Notes: generated by a model not told the origin, from the letters alone. A stretch of 64,000 nucleotides of DNA from Clostridiales bacterium (GCA_003150405.1 QAMM01000003.1:1-64000), one strand, 5' to 3'; shown: positions 52,159 through 61,375, counted from the stretch's first letter. Translations and numbers: made by a program.

Positions 52159-53751
52159 ATGTCCATTGTTGTATCCGGTATTCGAACTGGAATTGAACAG
52201 CCGAAAGAGGAAATTCTTGTCCAGGCGGTAAAACGAGTTGGAGTTCCGCGCGGACAGGTCAAATCGGCTGCGGTTTCCAAAACTTCGGTAGATGCCCGCC
52301 GGGGACGGGTCCGTTTTGTCAGTTCAGCAGTGGTGGAATTGTTTTCCGGAGAGGCAGAAGCAGTCCGACGGTGTGCCAGAGCCGATGTTTCTCTGCTGGA
52401 ACGGCAGCCCTTGGAACTTCCACGGGGGACCGAGCCATTGGAGGATCCGGTTATCATTGCCGGGTTTGGCCCGGCCGGGATGTTTGCAGCCCTGTTGCTG
52501 TCCGAGCAGGGTTACCCGGTTGTGGTGCTGGAACGCGGGCAAGATGTGGATACCCGCACCCAACAGGTGACTGGTTTCTGGCATTCCGGACTGCTCAGCC
52601 CGGAATGCAATGTCCAGTTTGGGGAAGGCGGCGCCGGAACCTTTTCGGACGGGAAACTCACCACTCGCATTGGCGACGCACGGTGCGGATATGTGCTGGA
52701 GCAGTTTGTCGCCTTTGGGGCCCCGCCGGAAATTCGAACCAAAGCAAAACCACATGTTGGAACCGACCATTTGAAACAGGTGGTGAAAGCCATGCGGAAA
52801 CACATCCGGCAAAATGGCGGGGATATTCGTTTTGGATGCCGGCTGGACAGCCTGAAAATGGGGAGGGGCGGGCTCTGTTCTGTTACGGCGGGCGGCGAGG
52901 AATTGAAGGCGTCTGCTCTGGTGCTTGCGATTGGTCATAGTGCGCGGGATACCTTCGAATTGCTCCATAAGGAGGGATTTGCGCTTTCTCCCAAGCCGTT
53001 TTCGGTCGGCGTTCGGATTGAACATCTGCAAAGCGAGGTGGATAAGGCGCTTTATCACGATCTTGCAGGGCATCCAGCACTGCCTCAGGGGGAGTATCAG
53101 CTTTCCTATCGCAGGGGTGAAGAAGCGGTCTATACTTTTTGCATGTGTCCGGGAGGATTTGTAGTTCCGGCAGCCTCTGAGCAGGGTGGCGTTGTGGTCA
53201 ATGGTATGAGCGAATTTGCACGTGACCAAAAAAATGCCAATTCTGCGCTGGTCGTTTCGGTCGGCCCAAGCGATTACGGCCGTGCGCCGCTTGACGGCGT
53301 GGCTTTCCAGCGGGAATTGGAACGCAGAGCGTTTGCGATGGGCGGAAACGGCTGGAAGGCCCCTGCCATGACGGTGGGAAACTATTTGGAGGGAAAAACC
53401 GGGTATCGTTTTGGACGTGTTTTTCCCTCTTACCAGCTTGGGGTCGCATCGGGTGATTTTTCTGCCCTGTTTCCCAAGCGTGTGGATGATATGCTCAAAG
53501 CCGGACTGCGGAAATTTGGAGGCAGACAGCCGGGGTTTGATGCGCCGGATGCAGTGCTTACCGGCGTAGAAACCCGTACGTCATCACCGCTTCGCATTGA
53601 GCGGGATGAAACGTTGCAGGCGCTTCGTCATCCGGGGGTGTATCCCTGTGGAGAGGGCGCCGGCTATGCAGGCGGTATTATGAGTGCGGCGGTGGATGGT
53701 ATTCGGGTTGCGCAGGCGATCATGGCACGGTTTGCCCCACCCAACCGGTAA
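52159..53751 (+). CDS. FAD-dependent oxidoreductase (COG2509 type)
   Basis: 530 residues. The dinucleotide-binding motif is IAGFGPAGMFAALLLSEQGY (about 97-116), with ERG and the family phrase NVQFGEGGAGTFSDGKLTTR near 150. VLAIGHSARDTF and CGEGAGYAGGIMSAAVDGI mark the second and last FAD contacts. An N-terminal part of about 90 residues precedes the FAD domain. The substrate is unknown; these large flavoproteins are widespread in Firmicutes. AAAGGAG lies 7 nt before the ATG at 52159. It is monocistronic. Confidence 0.85.
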   Translation: MSIVVSGIRTGIEQPKEEILVQAVKRVGVPRGQVKSAAVSKTSVDARRGRVRFVSSAVVELFSGEAEAVRRCARADVSLLERQPLELPRGTEPLEDPVIIAGFGPAGMFAALLLSEQGYPVVVLERGQDVDTRTQQVTGFWHSGLLSPECNVQFGEGGAGTFSDGKLTTRIGDARCGYVLEQFVAFGAPPEIRTKAKPHVGTDHLKQVVKAMRKHIRQNGGDIRFGCRLDSLKMGRGGLCSVTAGGEELKASALVLAIGHSARDTFELLHKEGFALSPKPFSVGVRIEHLQSEVDKALYHDLAGHPALPQGEYQLSYRRGEEAVYTFCMCPGGFVVPAASEQGGVVVNGMSEFARDQKNANSALVVSVGPSDYGRAPLDGVAFQRELERRAFAMGGNGWKAPAMTVGNYLEGKTGYRFGRVFPSYQLGVASGDFSALFPKRVDDMLKAGLRKFGGRQPGFDAPDAVLTGVETRTSSPLRIERDETLQALRHPGVYPCGEGAGYAGGIMSAAVDGIRVAQAIMARFAPPNR

Positions 53752-53822
53752 CGAATTTTCGCAGACAAAGTTGTTTTAAAAAGCAGTTGGGTGCTCCAAA
53801 AGAAAACCGATATCAATTACAA

Positions 53823-53865
53823 CCCCAAAAAGGCACAGCATGGAATGCTGTGCCTTTTTGGGTAC
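53823..53865. terminator. Bidirectional terminator
   Basis: CCCAAAAAGGCACAGCA pairs with TGCTGTGCCTTTTTGGG. It serves the flavoprotein (+) and the lipid kinase (-). Confidence 0.88.
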
Positions 53866-53946
53866 TCATTTTGTACGTTTTAGCCAACCGGCTTGTCTAT
53901 ACAATAATATATACTAGGGACAGAGTGTGAAAATTCAAGAGCTTTA

Positions 53947-54903
53947 CTATGTACCAATAGGAACAGCCCCTGTTTTTTCATCTGCCTGCCGGGTTAAACA
54001 GCCTTTGGGTATCGAAAGGGTAAATGCCTTAGGCAGCAATTCAACCGTTACGTCGTTTGAAAGATAGGATTCCCCATCGAGAATGTAGCGGTAAGGTCTG
54101 ACACTTTGAATCCGGACAGATTTGCACTTATCATAGTGGATGACATCTTGGATGCCAGAGGTTTGTAAATGCTCCCCGCGTTTGTAAAAACGGACAAAAC
54201 CTGCAATGCGGAACCGCGAGAGCTTGTCTACCCGGCATACGTCAAGGATGCCGTCATCCATCCGCGCGAGCGGTGCAGCCTGGTATCCGCCGCCGTAAAA
54301 CCGGCCGTTTGCCGCAGCAACCAGCAACGTGTTGACAGTTGCCGGGGTGTGAGTGTCAAGCTGGACCGAAACCCGTTTGCCAAGCGGTTTGAGGAGGTTG
54401 TAAACCAGTGCAAGATTATAGGCCGTTGAACCGCTGATAAAGGGAAGATTTTTAAATTTGTTCATGTCGTAGGCGATATCAGCATCGAATCCAACGTTGC
54501 AGAGGTTGACGGCATAACGGTCGTTGACCCTGAGCAGGTCACAGGGGTAGGGTACGCCGTCTAGCTGGCATTCAATGCTGCTGAATTGTTCCGGATTTTC
54601 AAAGCTGCGAACAAAATCGTTGCCGCTGCCGCAGGGAATGACAGTAATTTGTGTGTGTGGAGCGCCCAATGCGCCGACAACTGTTTCCTGCAGAGTTCCA
54701 TCTCCGCCGCAGGCATAAAAACGCACGGGCATACCGTCTGCACAAACACGACGGACGTATAAAGTCGCTTCACCGGTACCGGTAGTGCGGTGAATTTGGT
54801 AATCCAATCCTCTGGATTCAGCAGCCTGCCGGATTTTATGTTCGAGCGCGTTTTGCAGTGTGCCCTTGCCAGCAGCAGGGTTGATGAGAAAACAGTGCTT
54901 CAT
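53947..54903 (-). CDS. Diacylglycerol kinase-family lipid kinase (DgkB/YegS type)
   Basis: 318 residues. N-terminal CFLINPAAGKG and the nucleotide motif YACGGDGTLQETV (about 60-73), then VIPCGSGNDFVRS, mark the family. C-terminal RILDGESYLSNDVTVELL is typical. It phosphorylates diacylglycerol, or in some members other lipids or sugars, for lipid recycling. The start at 54903 has AAGGAG 5 nt upstream. It is monocistronic between two terminators. Confidence 0.88.
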   Translation of the reverse strand: MKHCFLINPAAGKGTLQNALEHKIRQAAESRGLDYQIHRTTGTGEATLYVRRVCADGMPVRFYACGGDGTLQETVVGALGAPHTQITVIPCGSGNDFVRSFENPEQFSSIECQLDGVPYPCDLLRVNDRYAVNLCNVGFDADIAYDMNKFKNLPFISGSTAYNLALVYNLLKPLGKRVSVQLDTHTPATVNTLLVAAANGRFYGGGYQAAPLARMDDGILDVCRVDKLSRFRIAGFVRFYKRGEHLQTSGIQDVIHYDKCKSVRIQSVRPYRYILDGESYLSNDVTVELLPKAFTLSIPKGCLTRQADEKTGAVPIGT

Positions 54904-54965
54904 AAAAACTCCTTGGGTCAATGAAATCTGCATTTATAATAACACGTTTTACCAGGGGTGTAAAC

Positions 54966-55003
54966 CGAAAAGGCGGCGGAAGCAACTGCTTCTGCCGCCT
55001 TTC
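54966..55003 (-). terminator. Terminator of the glutamate-synthase/dap operon
   Basis: AAAGGCGGC pairs with GCCGCCTTT, with an inner GAAGCA/TGCTTC stem, and is followed on the minus strand by TTTTC. It lies about 27 bp past the dapL stop. Confidence 0.75.
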
Positions 55004-55029
55004 CAAGCTTATAGGAATACCCAAGAACT

Positions 55030-56226
55030 CTAAAAAGAGTTGCTGAAACGTCGCATGGCTTCTTTGGTGTCTTGGTGATCGCCAAACGAAGTCAGCCGGA
55101 AGAAGCCTTCGCCGTTTTTCCCAAATCCGGTTCCGGGGGTTCCAACAACACCGCATCTGTTTAATAGTTCATCAAAAAAGGCCCAGGAGGAAAGCCCGTC
55201 CGGACATTTCATCCAGATATATGGGGAATTGATACCACCAAAATAGGGGATGCTTTTTTGATCCAGAGTTTTAGCAATCGTCACAGCATTTTCCATGTAG
55301 TAACCGATTAGCTGCCGAACCTCCCGCTGTCCTTCCGGGGAAAAGACTGCCTGGGCGCCCCGCTGAACAATATAGGGTACACCATTAAATTTCGTTGTTT
55401 GGCGGCGGAGCCAAAGATGATTGAGCGCGATTGTCTGCCCGCCGGATACTGGCAGCATAAGTGCGTGCGGCACAATGGTATAGCCGAGCCGTGTCCCGGT
55501 AAAGCCTGCGGTCTTAGAGAGAGAACAGAACTCAACGGCACATTTTTTTGCCCCTTCCAGTTCATAAATGCTGTGCGGCAGGCTGCGGTCTGCAATATAG
55601 GCTTCGTATGCGGCGTCAAAAAGGATGACTGCACCGCAGGCTAAAGCATAATCCACCCAAGCCTGAAGCTGTTTTTTTGTATAAACCGCGCCGGTTGGGT
55701 TGTTGGGGGAACAGAGGTAAATAATCGCTGCCTTAATGTCTTGCGGCGGCATTGGCAAAAAACCATTGCTCTCATCGGCGTTGAGGTAGACGATTTTTCG
55801 CCCGTTCATGAGGTTGGTATCCACATAAACGGGGTAAACCGGGTCGGGAATCAGTACGGTGTTATCGGTATCAAATAGATCGGTGATGTTGCCGATATCA
55901 CTTTTGGCACCGTCACTAACGAAGATTTCATCGGTGTTCAGCCAAACGCCGCGCTTTTCATAGTAAGCAGCGATTTCCCTGTGCAGAAAGTCATATCCCT
56001 GCTCCGGACCGTAGCCATGGAAGGCATCGGCATCTGCCATGTCATCTACGGCGTGGTGGAGCGCCCGGATAACCGACGGTGACAGGGGCTGGGTGACATC
56101 GCCGATGCCAAGCTGGATGATTTTTTGCTCTGGATGTTTCGCGGTATAGTCTGCTACTTTTTTGGCGATGTCAGAAAACAGATAGCTTTCCTTAAGTTCC
56201 AAAAAATGTTCATTGATACGTACCAT
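55030..56226 (-). CDS. dapL: LL-diaminopimelate aminotransferase
   Basis: 398 residues. It converts tetrahydrodipicolinate and glutamate directly to LL-diaminopimelate and 2-oxoglutarate. Fold type I PLP enzyme: IIQLGIGDVTQPLSPSVI, FHGYGPEQGYDFLHREIA, LCSPNNPTGAVYTKKQL, the PLP Lys in CSLSKTAGFTGTRLGY and GFFRLTSFGD at the end. It is the last gene of the operon, 11 bp after dapF. It consumes the glutamate made by the first three genes of the same operon. Confidence 0.95.
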   Translation of the reverse strand: MVRINEHFLELKESYLFSDIAKKVADYTAKHPEQKIIQLGIGDVTQPLSPSVIRALHHAVDDMADADAFHGYGPEQGYDFLHREIAAYYEKRGVWLNTDEIFVSDGAKSDIGNITDLFDTDNTVLIPDPVYPVYVDTNLMNGRKIVYLNADESNGFLPMPPQDIKAAIIYLCSPNNPTGAVYTKKQLQAWVDYALACGAVILFDAAYEAYIADRSLPHSIYELEGAKKCAVEFCSLSKTAGFTGTRLGYTIVPHALMLPVSGGQTIALNHLWLRRQTTKFNGVPYIVQRGAQAVFSPEGQREVRQLIGYYMENAVTIAKTLDQKSIPYFGGINSPYIWMKCPDGLSSWAFFDELLNRCGVVGTPGTGFGKNGEGFFRLTSFGDHQDTKEAMRRFSNSF

Positions 56227-56237
56227 TTGCTCACCTC

Positions 56238-57089
56238 TTATGCTTCGTTGAATGGGATAACGCCTTCGAACACCTCTTCAGCGCCGCCGCGCATCCATAC
56301 ATCGCCCTTTTGTGTGTAGGTAATGGCGAGTTCGCCGCCCAACAGCCGGACGGTTATTTCCTCTCCCTGCTTGCAGTATCCATTGAGGACACTGGCGACA
56401 ACGCTTGCACAGGCCCCGGTTCCGCAGGCCAGCGTTTCGCCGGAGCCGCGTTCCCAAACCCGCATTTCAAGCGTATGGCTGTCGACGACCCGGACAAACT
56501 CGGTGTTGACCCCTTCCGGAAAGATGGGGAGAGTTTCAAACGCCGGGCCAATTTGTTCCAGCGGCAGGGAGGCAACATCCTCACAGAACAGGACGCTGTG
56601 CGGGTTGCCCATCGAGACCGCAGTAATACGGTAAACGGCGTTACCCACCATCACTGGCTGGCCAATGAAATACTCACCGCAGCTCGCCACCGGAATGGCC
56701 GAAGGCGTGAGGATTGGCGCCCCCATGTTGACAGTGACGCTCTGCACCGTTGATCCGGAAACTTCAAGGTGAAGTTCTTTGATGCCGCTCAAGGTTTCCA
56801 GTGTCAGCTCTGTTTTGGATACCAAACCGTGTTCATAGACATATTTTCCAATGCAGCGGGAAGCGTTGCCGCACATTTTTCCTTCGGAACCGTCGGCGTT
56901 GAACATCCGCATCCGTGCATCGGCCACATCGGACGGCAAAATAAGCACCAGCCCATCCCCGCCAATGCCAAAGTGACGGTCGCTGAGCTGAATAGCAGCT
57001 TGTGCCGGGTGAGAAAGTCCATGCTCAAAACAGTTGATGTAAATGTAGTCGTTGCCGGCTCCCTGCATTTTGGTAAAAGGTAAATTCAT
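56238..57089 (-). CDS. dapF: Diaminopimelate epimerase
   Basis: 283 residues. It epimerises LL- to meso-diaminopimelate by two cysteines: Cys73 in MCGNASRCIGKY and the Cys in ACGTGACAS (about 217), at the standard positions. FNADGSE and MGNPHSV complete the family motifs. The start at 57089 has GAGGG 5 nt upstream; the seven-residue longer start at 57110 would overlap the regulator gene. It makes meso-DAP for peptidoglycan and lysine with DapL. Confidence 0.95.
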   Translation of the reverse strand: MNLPFTKMQGAGNDYIYINCFEHGLSHPAQAAIQLSDRHFGIGGDGLVLILPSDVADARMRMFNADGSEGKMCGNASRCIGKYVYEHGLVSKTELTLETLSGIKELHLEVSGSTVQSVTVNMGAPILTPSAIPVASCGEYFIGQPVMVGNAVYRITAVSMGNPHSVLFCEDVASLPLEQIGPAFETLPIFPEGVNTEFVRVVDSHTLEMRVWERGSGETLACGTGACASVVASVLNGYCKQGEEITVRLLGGELAITYTQKGDVWMRGGAEEVFEGVIPFNEA

Positions 57090-57099
57090 ATTGGCCCTC

Positions 57100-57681
57100 T
57101 CAAAATTCATAGGTTTTCAGAATGCTGTCTGCAATCACCCGCGGTTTCACCCGCTGGTCCATCGCCTGTTTTTGGATGTATCGGTGTGCTTGCTGTTCGT
57201 TCATTTTGAGCACGCCCACCAAGGTGCACTTGGCACGATCAATGACCTTGAAGTCCTCGAATTTCTTTTGAAGAGCCTCGTTTTCGGTACTCAGCCGGTT
57301 GATTCGCCGAAAAGCGCCGGAAGCGAGCTGAATGCTTTGCATCAGTGCGTTTTTGCTGATGGGCTTTGCGATGACAAAGCTCGAAATACCGTCAAGATAT
57401 TCTTCGACTGTCTGTACGTGTTCGGCGGGCGTCAGCAATACCGAAGGAAGATTATATTTTTCATACAGGACTTTTGCGAGCTCGTTGCCGAATTCATCGG
57501 GCAGAGGAGCGTTGATAATTGCCATGTCGCAATCCGGCTGTTTGGCTTCTGCTAGGTGGCAAAGGGCGTCTGCGGCCGAATGGAATACAATGAGTTCCGG
57601 GGAGTTGGTCAGGGTGCCGGTTGTCTCTTGCAGGGCGTTTAACATTTCGCCGTTTCGGCAGACGATGAACAGGCGCGCCAT
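57100..57681 (-). CDS. ANTAR-type RNA-binding response regulator
   Basis: 193 residues. An N-terminal receiver-like domain (MARLFIVCRNGEMLNAL; no clear phospho-Asp pair, so pseudo-receiver is likely) is followed by a coiled coil (about 105-130) and a C-terminal ANTAR three-helix domain (IDRAKCTLVGVLKMNEQQAHRYIQ, VIADSILK). ANTAR proteins bind paired hairpins and prevent termination. The start at 57681 has AAGGAGG upstream; the 100-residue longer frame is rejected. It lies between glutamate synthase and dapF, so control of nitrogen assimilation is inferred. Confidence 0.85.
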   Translation of the reverse strand: MARLFIVCRNGEMLNALQETTGTLTNSPELIVFHSAADALCHLAEAKQPDCDMAIINAPLPDEFGNELAKVLYEKYNLPSVLLTPAEHVQTVEEYLDGISSFVIAKPISKNALMQSIQLASGAFRRINRLSTENEALQKKFEDFKVIDRAKCTLVGVLKMNEQQAHRYIQKQAMDQRVKPRVIADSILKTYEF

Positions 57682-57709
57682 AGGTTCTGACCTCCTTATA
57701 AGGTACCGG

Positions 57710-58432
57710 CTAATTATGAACGTAAAGCTGCCGGTAAGGGTTTTGGGAATTCGGTGTAAGTTTATAATAAGGGGAAGCCAAAAGCTCCCTTTCGTCTGTA
57801 CCAAAGTGTTTGCAGTATTCGCGAATATAACTGCGAATAACTTCCAGATCCTTTGCAGCGCATTTATGGATTGAAACCTGCGCGGGCAGTCCTTTAGGCG
57901 GCTTTTCACTGCGAATATAAATGCTTCCGCCGTGCATCCCGGTACCGCAGTTTGCGCCAACCGGCACATCTTGGGTTCCAATCCCCAGCACTATAATGAT
58001 GCCCCCGGCCAGATATTCGCCCAGAAAGTCCCCGGCCTTTCCGCCGATCACAATGACTGGAAAGTGTTCGCCGTAGGCCTTCATGTGAATGCCGACCCGG
58101 TACCCTGCGTTTCCGCGGATATAAATTTCGCCGCCCCGCATAGCGTAACCGGTGGTGTCGCCGGAATTGCCGTGAATGATGATTTTACCGGTATCCATTG
58201 TATCACCGGTGGCGTCCTGTGCGTTGCCGTAAACCGTAATGATGCTGTTATTGAGGTAGGCTCCTAGCGCATTGCCCGGCGTACCGTACAGATTCAGACT
58301 TTTGCCCGCTTCCAGTCCCGCACCGATGTACCGCTGCCCCAGCAGGCCGTATACTTCAATTTCGCGGTCGGGGCACTGTTTAATCTTCTCGTTGAGGGCT
58401 TTGAAATGCAGGTTTTCCGCATGAATTTTCAT
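57710..58432 (-). CDS. Glutamate synthase, GXGXG (C-terminal) subunit
   Basis: 240 residues. A right-handed beta-helix of repeated Gly-rich turns: GNALGAYLNNSIITVYGNAQDATGDTM, IIHGNSGDTTGYAMRGG, GKAGDFLGEYLAGG and GTGMHGGSIYI. In large bacterial GltB this is the last domain and holds the other parts together. Here it is a separate gene, as in archaeal-type glutamate synthases. The start at 58432 has GGGGGAG upstream. It is third in the operon after the amidotransferase and synthase genes. Confidence 0.93.
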   Translation of the reverse strand: MKIHAENLHFKALNEKIKQCPDREIEVYGLLGQRYIGAGLEAGKSLNLYGTPGNALGAYLNNSIITVYGNAQDATGDTMDTGKIIIHGNSGDTTGYAMRGGEIYIRGNAGYRVGIHMKAYGEHFPVIVIGGKAGDFLGEYLAGGIIIVLGIGTQDVPVGANCGTGMHGGSIYIRSEKPPKGLPAQVSIHKCAAKDLEVIRSYIREYCKHFGTDERELLASPYYKLTPNSQNPYRQLYVHN

Positions 58433-58448
58433 ATTTGCTCCCCCTCTG

Positions 58449-59954
58449 TTATTCACCAGCGTGTTTAATGCCGAGGATGGCGAGTTCGCGTTCATTTAAC
58501 CCAACGCCGCGTAACATCAAGCGGTTGCCGCGGAGCGCTTCAATTGAGTTGATGCCCATGCCGCCCATCATTTCCTTGATCTCGTGATCCCATGCATGGA
58601 CGAGATTGACAAGCCGTTCCGAACCAGTGTTTGGATCAAGACGTTTGACCAGATCGGGGCGCTGGGTTGCAATGCCCCAGTTGCATTTACCGTCATGGCA
58701 GCTCCGACAGAGATGGCAGCCCAGAGCAATCAGAGCAGCAGATCCAATGTAACAAGCGTCTGCGCCGAGCGCAATGGCTTTGACAACATCCGCGCTGCAG
58801 CGGATGCTGCCCCCTGCAATTACCGATACCTGGTTGCGGATACCTTCTTCACGCAAACGGGAGTCCACTGCGGCAAGAGCAAGTTCAACCGGAATACCAA
58901 CATTGTCCCGAATGCGGGTGGGCGCTGCGCCGGTACCTCCGCGGAAGCCGTCAAGGGCAATGATATCTGCGCCTGAACGCGCAATGCCAGAAGCAATTGC
59001 CGCCACGTTATGTACTGCGGCAATCTTGACGATAACCGGTTTCTGGTAATTGGTCGCCTCTTTTAATGAATAAACAAGCTGACGTAGGTCTTCAATTGAA
59101 TAAATATCGTGGTGCGGGGCGGGAGAGATGGCGTCAGTTCCCATAGGGATCATTCTGGTTTCGGAAACATCTTCCCGGATTTTTTCACCCGGCAAATGCC
59201 CGCCAATTCCCGGCTTTGCACCCTGCCCCATTTTGATTTCGATTGCCGCGCCTGCATTGAGATAACCAGAATGAACGCCGAACCGTCCGGAAGCCACCTG
59301 CACGATGGTATTGGTGCCGTACTGGTAAAAATCTTTATGCAGGCCACCCTCACCAGTGTTGTAAAGGGTGCTCAGTTCGGCCGCGGCTCGGGCCAGGCTT
59401 TCGTGTGCGTTTTTGCTGATAGAGCCGTAAGACATGGCTGAGAATAAAATTGGGGTGGAAAGGGAAATCTGTGGCTCGATCTGTGTTTTTATGCTGCCGT
59501 CTGGGTGAAATTCAACCTTTTCAGGTTTTTTGCCAAGAATGACTTTAGTTTCCATCGGTTCCCGGAGCGGGTCGATGGAAGGATTGGTCACCTGACTTGC
59601 ATTGATGAGAATTTTATCCCAGTAGATCGGAAATGGCTTTGGATTGCCCATGCTGGAGAGCAGGACGCCGCCGGACTCTGCTTGACGGTAAATATCGTAA
59701 ATCAGTTCCTTGTTCCAGTTTGCGTTTTCACGGAAGTCGTGGTCGGCTTTAACAATTTTCAGCGCCCGGGTTGGACAGAGTGAAACGCACCGGTGACAGT
59801 TGACGCATTTGGTTTCATCTGCACGCATAAAATCAAGCTCCGGGTCATAGCGATGAACCTCGTTCGCACATTGGCGTTCGCAGACGCGGCATTTGGTACA
59901 GCGATCCTTATTGCGGATAACCTCATAATTCGGGTAAATATAGTTTACAGGCAT
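58449..59954 (-). CDS. Glutamate synthase, FMN-binding synthase subunit with N-terminal ferredoxins
   Basis: 501 residues. Two [4Fe-4S] ferredoxin motifs (CTKCRVCERQC at 18-28, CVNCHRCVSLC at about 50-60) precede the FMN barrel: MSYGSISKNAHESLARAA, NTGEGGLHKDFY, IKMGQGAKPGIGGHLP, DGFRGGTGAAP and the cluster loop CHLCRSCHDGKCNWGIATQ. It condenses 2-oxoglutarate and ammonia from the partner amidotransferase. The ferredoxin part suggests that electrons arrive from a reduced ferredoxin or a partner without a GltD flavin subunit, which is not in the window. It starts 3 bp after the amidotransferase stop. Confidence 0.93.
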   Translation of the reverse strand: MPVNYIYPNYEVIRNKDRCTKCRVCERQCANEVHRYDPELDFMRADETKCVNCHRCVSLCPTRALKIVKADHDFRENANWNKELIYDIYRQAESGGVLLSSMGNPKPFPIYWDKILINASQVTNPSIDPLREPMETKVILGKKPEKVEFHPDGSIKTQIEPQISLSTPILFSAMSYGSISKNAHESLARAAAELSTLYNTGEGGLHKDFYQYGTNTIVQVASGRFGVHSGYLNAGAAIEIKMGQGAKPGIGGHLPGEKIREDVSETRMIPMGTDAISPAPHHDIYSIEDLRQLVYSLKEATNYQKPVIVKIAAVHNVAAIASGIARSGADIIALDGFRGGTGAAPTRIRDNVGIPVELALAAVDSRLREEGIRNQVSVIAGGSIRCSADVVKAIALGADACYIGSAALIALGCHLCRSCHDGKCNWGIATQRPDLVKRLDPNTGSERLVNLVHAWDHEIKEMMGGMGINSIEALRGNRLMLRGVGLNERELAILGIKHAGE

Positions 59955-59957
59955 TGC

Positions 59958-61043
59958 TTATCCCTCCACAGTTACGATGACCGGCTCTCCGCCGCGCGGC
60001 GACCAGATGTTTTCGGCGTCCGGACAAATAGCGCGGATGGCGCATTCTTCGCTGGCGATGTAGGTGATGTCGCCTTTTTCAGCAACAACCATGGAACGGA
60101 GCTTTAAACGATCGTTGAGTGCCATCAGTCCGCCTTCAAAGCCAAGCATGATGGAAAACGGGCCAGTGATGAGCATGCTGGAGAATACATTGCGGAAATA
60201 GGTGAGTTTGTGTTTCTGAGGTTCCGGAATCTGTTCAATTTCACTCCAGAAAGGGGCTGCAAGAATGGAAGCGATGTCTTGAAAGCCAATGCCCTGGCGG
60301 CGGCTTAAATAATCGATCATATAGGTGATTACTTCAGTATCGGTCAGCAAGTCGCATTGGTATCCAAACATCTCAATGAAACGGCGGTTGGCGTCATAAG
60401 AGGAAATTTCGCCGTTGTGGACAACGGAGTAGTCGAGCAGCGCAAATGGGTGCGCGCCTCCCCACCAGCCTGGAGTATTGGTGGGATACCGCCCATGTGC
60501 AGTCCAGCAATAGCCTTTGTATTGCTCCAGGCAGTAAAATTCTCCTACGTCTTCCGGAAATCCAACCGCCTTGAAAACCCCCATGTTTTTACCGCTAGAA
60601 AACACATAAGAGCCTTTAATTTTGTGATTGATATTGATGACGCATTGGGTGATAAACTCCCGTTCATCCAGTGCAGATTGTTCCATTTTGGATTTTTTGG
60701 GATTGACAAAATAACGCATAATAAGCGGTTGATTTGCAATATTCTGATGCTGCCTGGTTGGGATGCGGTTGATGTCAAACACGTCAAAATGGCGTTCCAG
60801 AAAATGCTCGGTTTCGCTTTTGGCGCTGTCGTCGTCATAAAACAGATGCAGTGCGTATTGGTTTTTGTATTCCGGGTAAATTCCATATCCTGCAAAACCG
60901 CCTCCCAGACCATTGGAACGGTCGTGCATGTAGGAAATGGAAGATACAATCCTGTCGCCGGGCATTCGCTCGCCCTTTTTGTGAATCATGCCGGAAATGG
61001 CACATCCAGATGGGATTCGGACCGCCCCTTCTCTCTGCAGCAC
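59958..61043 (-). CDS. Glutamate synthase, class II glutamine amidotransferase subunit
   Basis: 361 residues. It starts with GTG at 61043 (AAAGGAG 8 nt upstream). The nucleophilic Cys lies in RIPSGCAISGMIHKKGER, about 12 residues in, so removal of a short propeptide is needed to free it. HDRSNGLGGGFAGYGIY, AHGRYPTNTPGWWGGAHPFA and SYDANRRFIEMFG follow the amidotransferase pattern. It releases ammonia from glutamine for the next subunit. It is first in the operon behind a strong promoter. Longer starts (61115) have no ribosome binding site. Confidence 0.92.
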   Translation of the reverse strand: MLQREGAVRIPSGCAISGMIHKKGERMPGDRIVSSISYMHDRSNGLGGGFAGYGIYPEYKNQYALHLFYDDDSAKSETEHFLERHFDVFDINRIPTRQHQNIANQPLIMRYFVNPKKSKMEQSALDEREFITQCVININHKIKGSYVFSSGKNMGVFKAVGFPEDVGEFYCLEQYKGYCWTAHGRYPTNTPGWWGGAHPFALLDYSVVHNGEISSYDANRRFIEMFGYQCDLLTDTEVITYMIDYLSRRQGIGFQDIASILAAPFWSEIEQIPEPQKHKLTYFRNVFSSMLITGPFSIMLGFEGGLMALNDRLKLRSMVVAEKGDITYIASEECAIRAICPDAENIWSPRGGEPVIVTVEG

Positions 61044-61142
61044 TATACTCACTCCTTTATAAGCAGTACCTTGAAATATTGTTGCCTTGTGTATGAAGGC
61101 ACCGAGCCGCCGCATACTAACGATGTTGCTTTCGGTGATCTA

Positions 61143-61171
61143 TTTATAGCATTTTTACAGCTTGTTGTCAA
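61143..61171 (-). promoter_or_regulatory. Promoter of the glutamate-synthase/dap operon
   Basis: On the minus strand TTGACA (61171-61166), 17 bp, TATAAA (61148-61143): near-perfect consensus. The leader to the GTG start is about 95 nt and includes a small hairpin at 61084-61100. Confidence 0.85.
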
Positions 61172-61175
61172 TAAC

Positions 61176-61209
61176 TTTTTGCAAGTTTTTTATAACCAAC
61201 TTGCAAAAA
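61176..61209. promoter_or_regulatory. Inverted repeat directly upstream of the glutamate-synthase promoter
   Basis: TTTTTGCAAGTT and AACTTGCAAAAA form a perfect 12-bp inverted repeat with a 10-bp spacer, ending 5 bp before the -35 box. Its position suits a transcriptional activator or upstream operator controlling glutamate synthesis. Confidence 0.6.
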
Positions 61210-61375
61210 CACAAATAAATGCGGCATGAAATATTAAAGAAAATTTATTTATGCATTGCTTATTAGTTAAACTAATTGCTTGATAAACCAAATAATTCAA
61301 GCGAATTTCTTCCTTTTTGCTTAAGTTGATAAATATTTGGCAAGATGCAAGATGAAATATGTATAACATTCACAC
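61210..61375. other. AT-rich gap between the divergent glt and gat promoters
   Basis: Nothing recognised; strongly AT-rich compared with the rest of the window. Confidence 0.4.

Noticed and set aside
57100..57981. 293-residue version of the ANTAR regulator
   Set aside because: The extra 100 residues overlap the glutamate synthase gene; AAGGAGG stands before the start at 57681.
61084..61100. Hairpin GCCTT/AAGGC in the glutamate-operon leader as an ANTAR target
   Set aside because: The loop has seven bases and there is no second paired hairpin with the expected six-base loop, so it does not fit the ANTAR site pattern.
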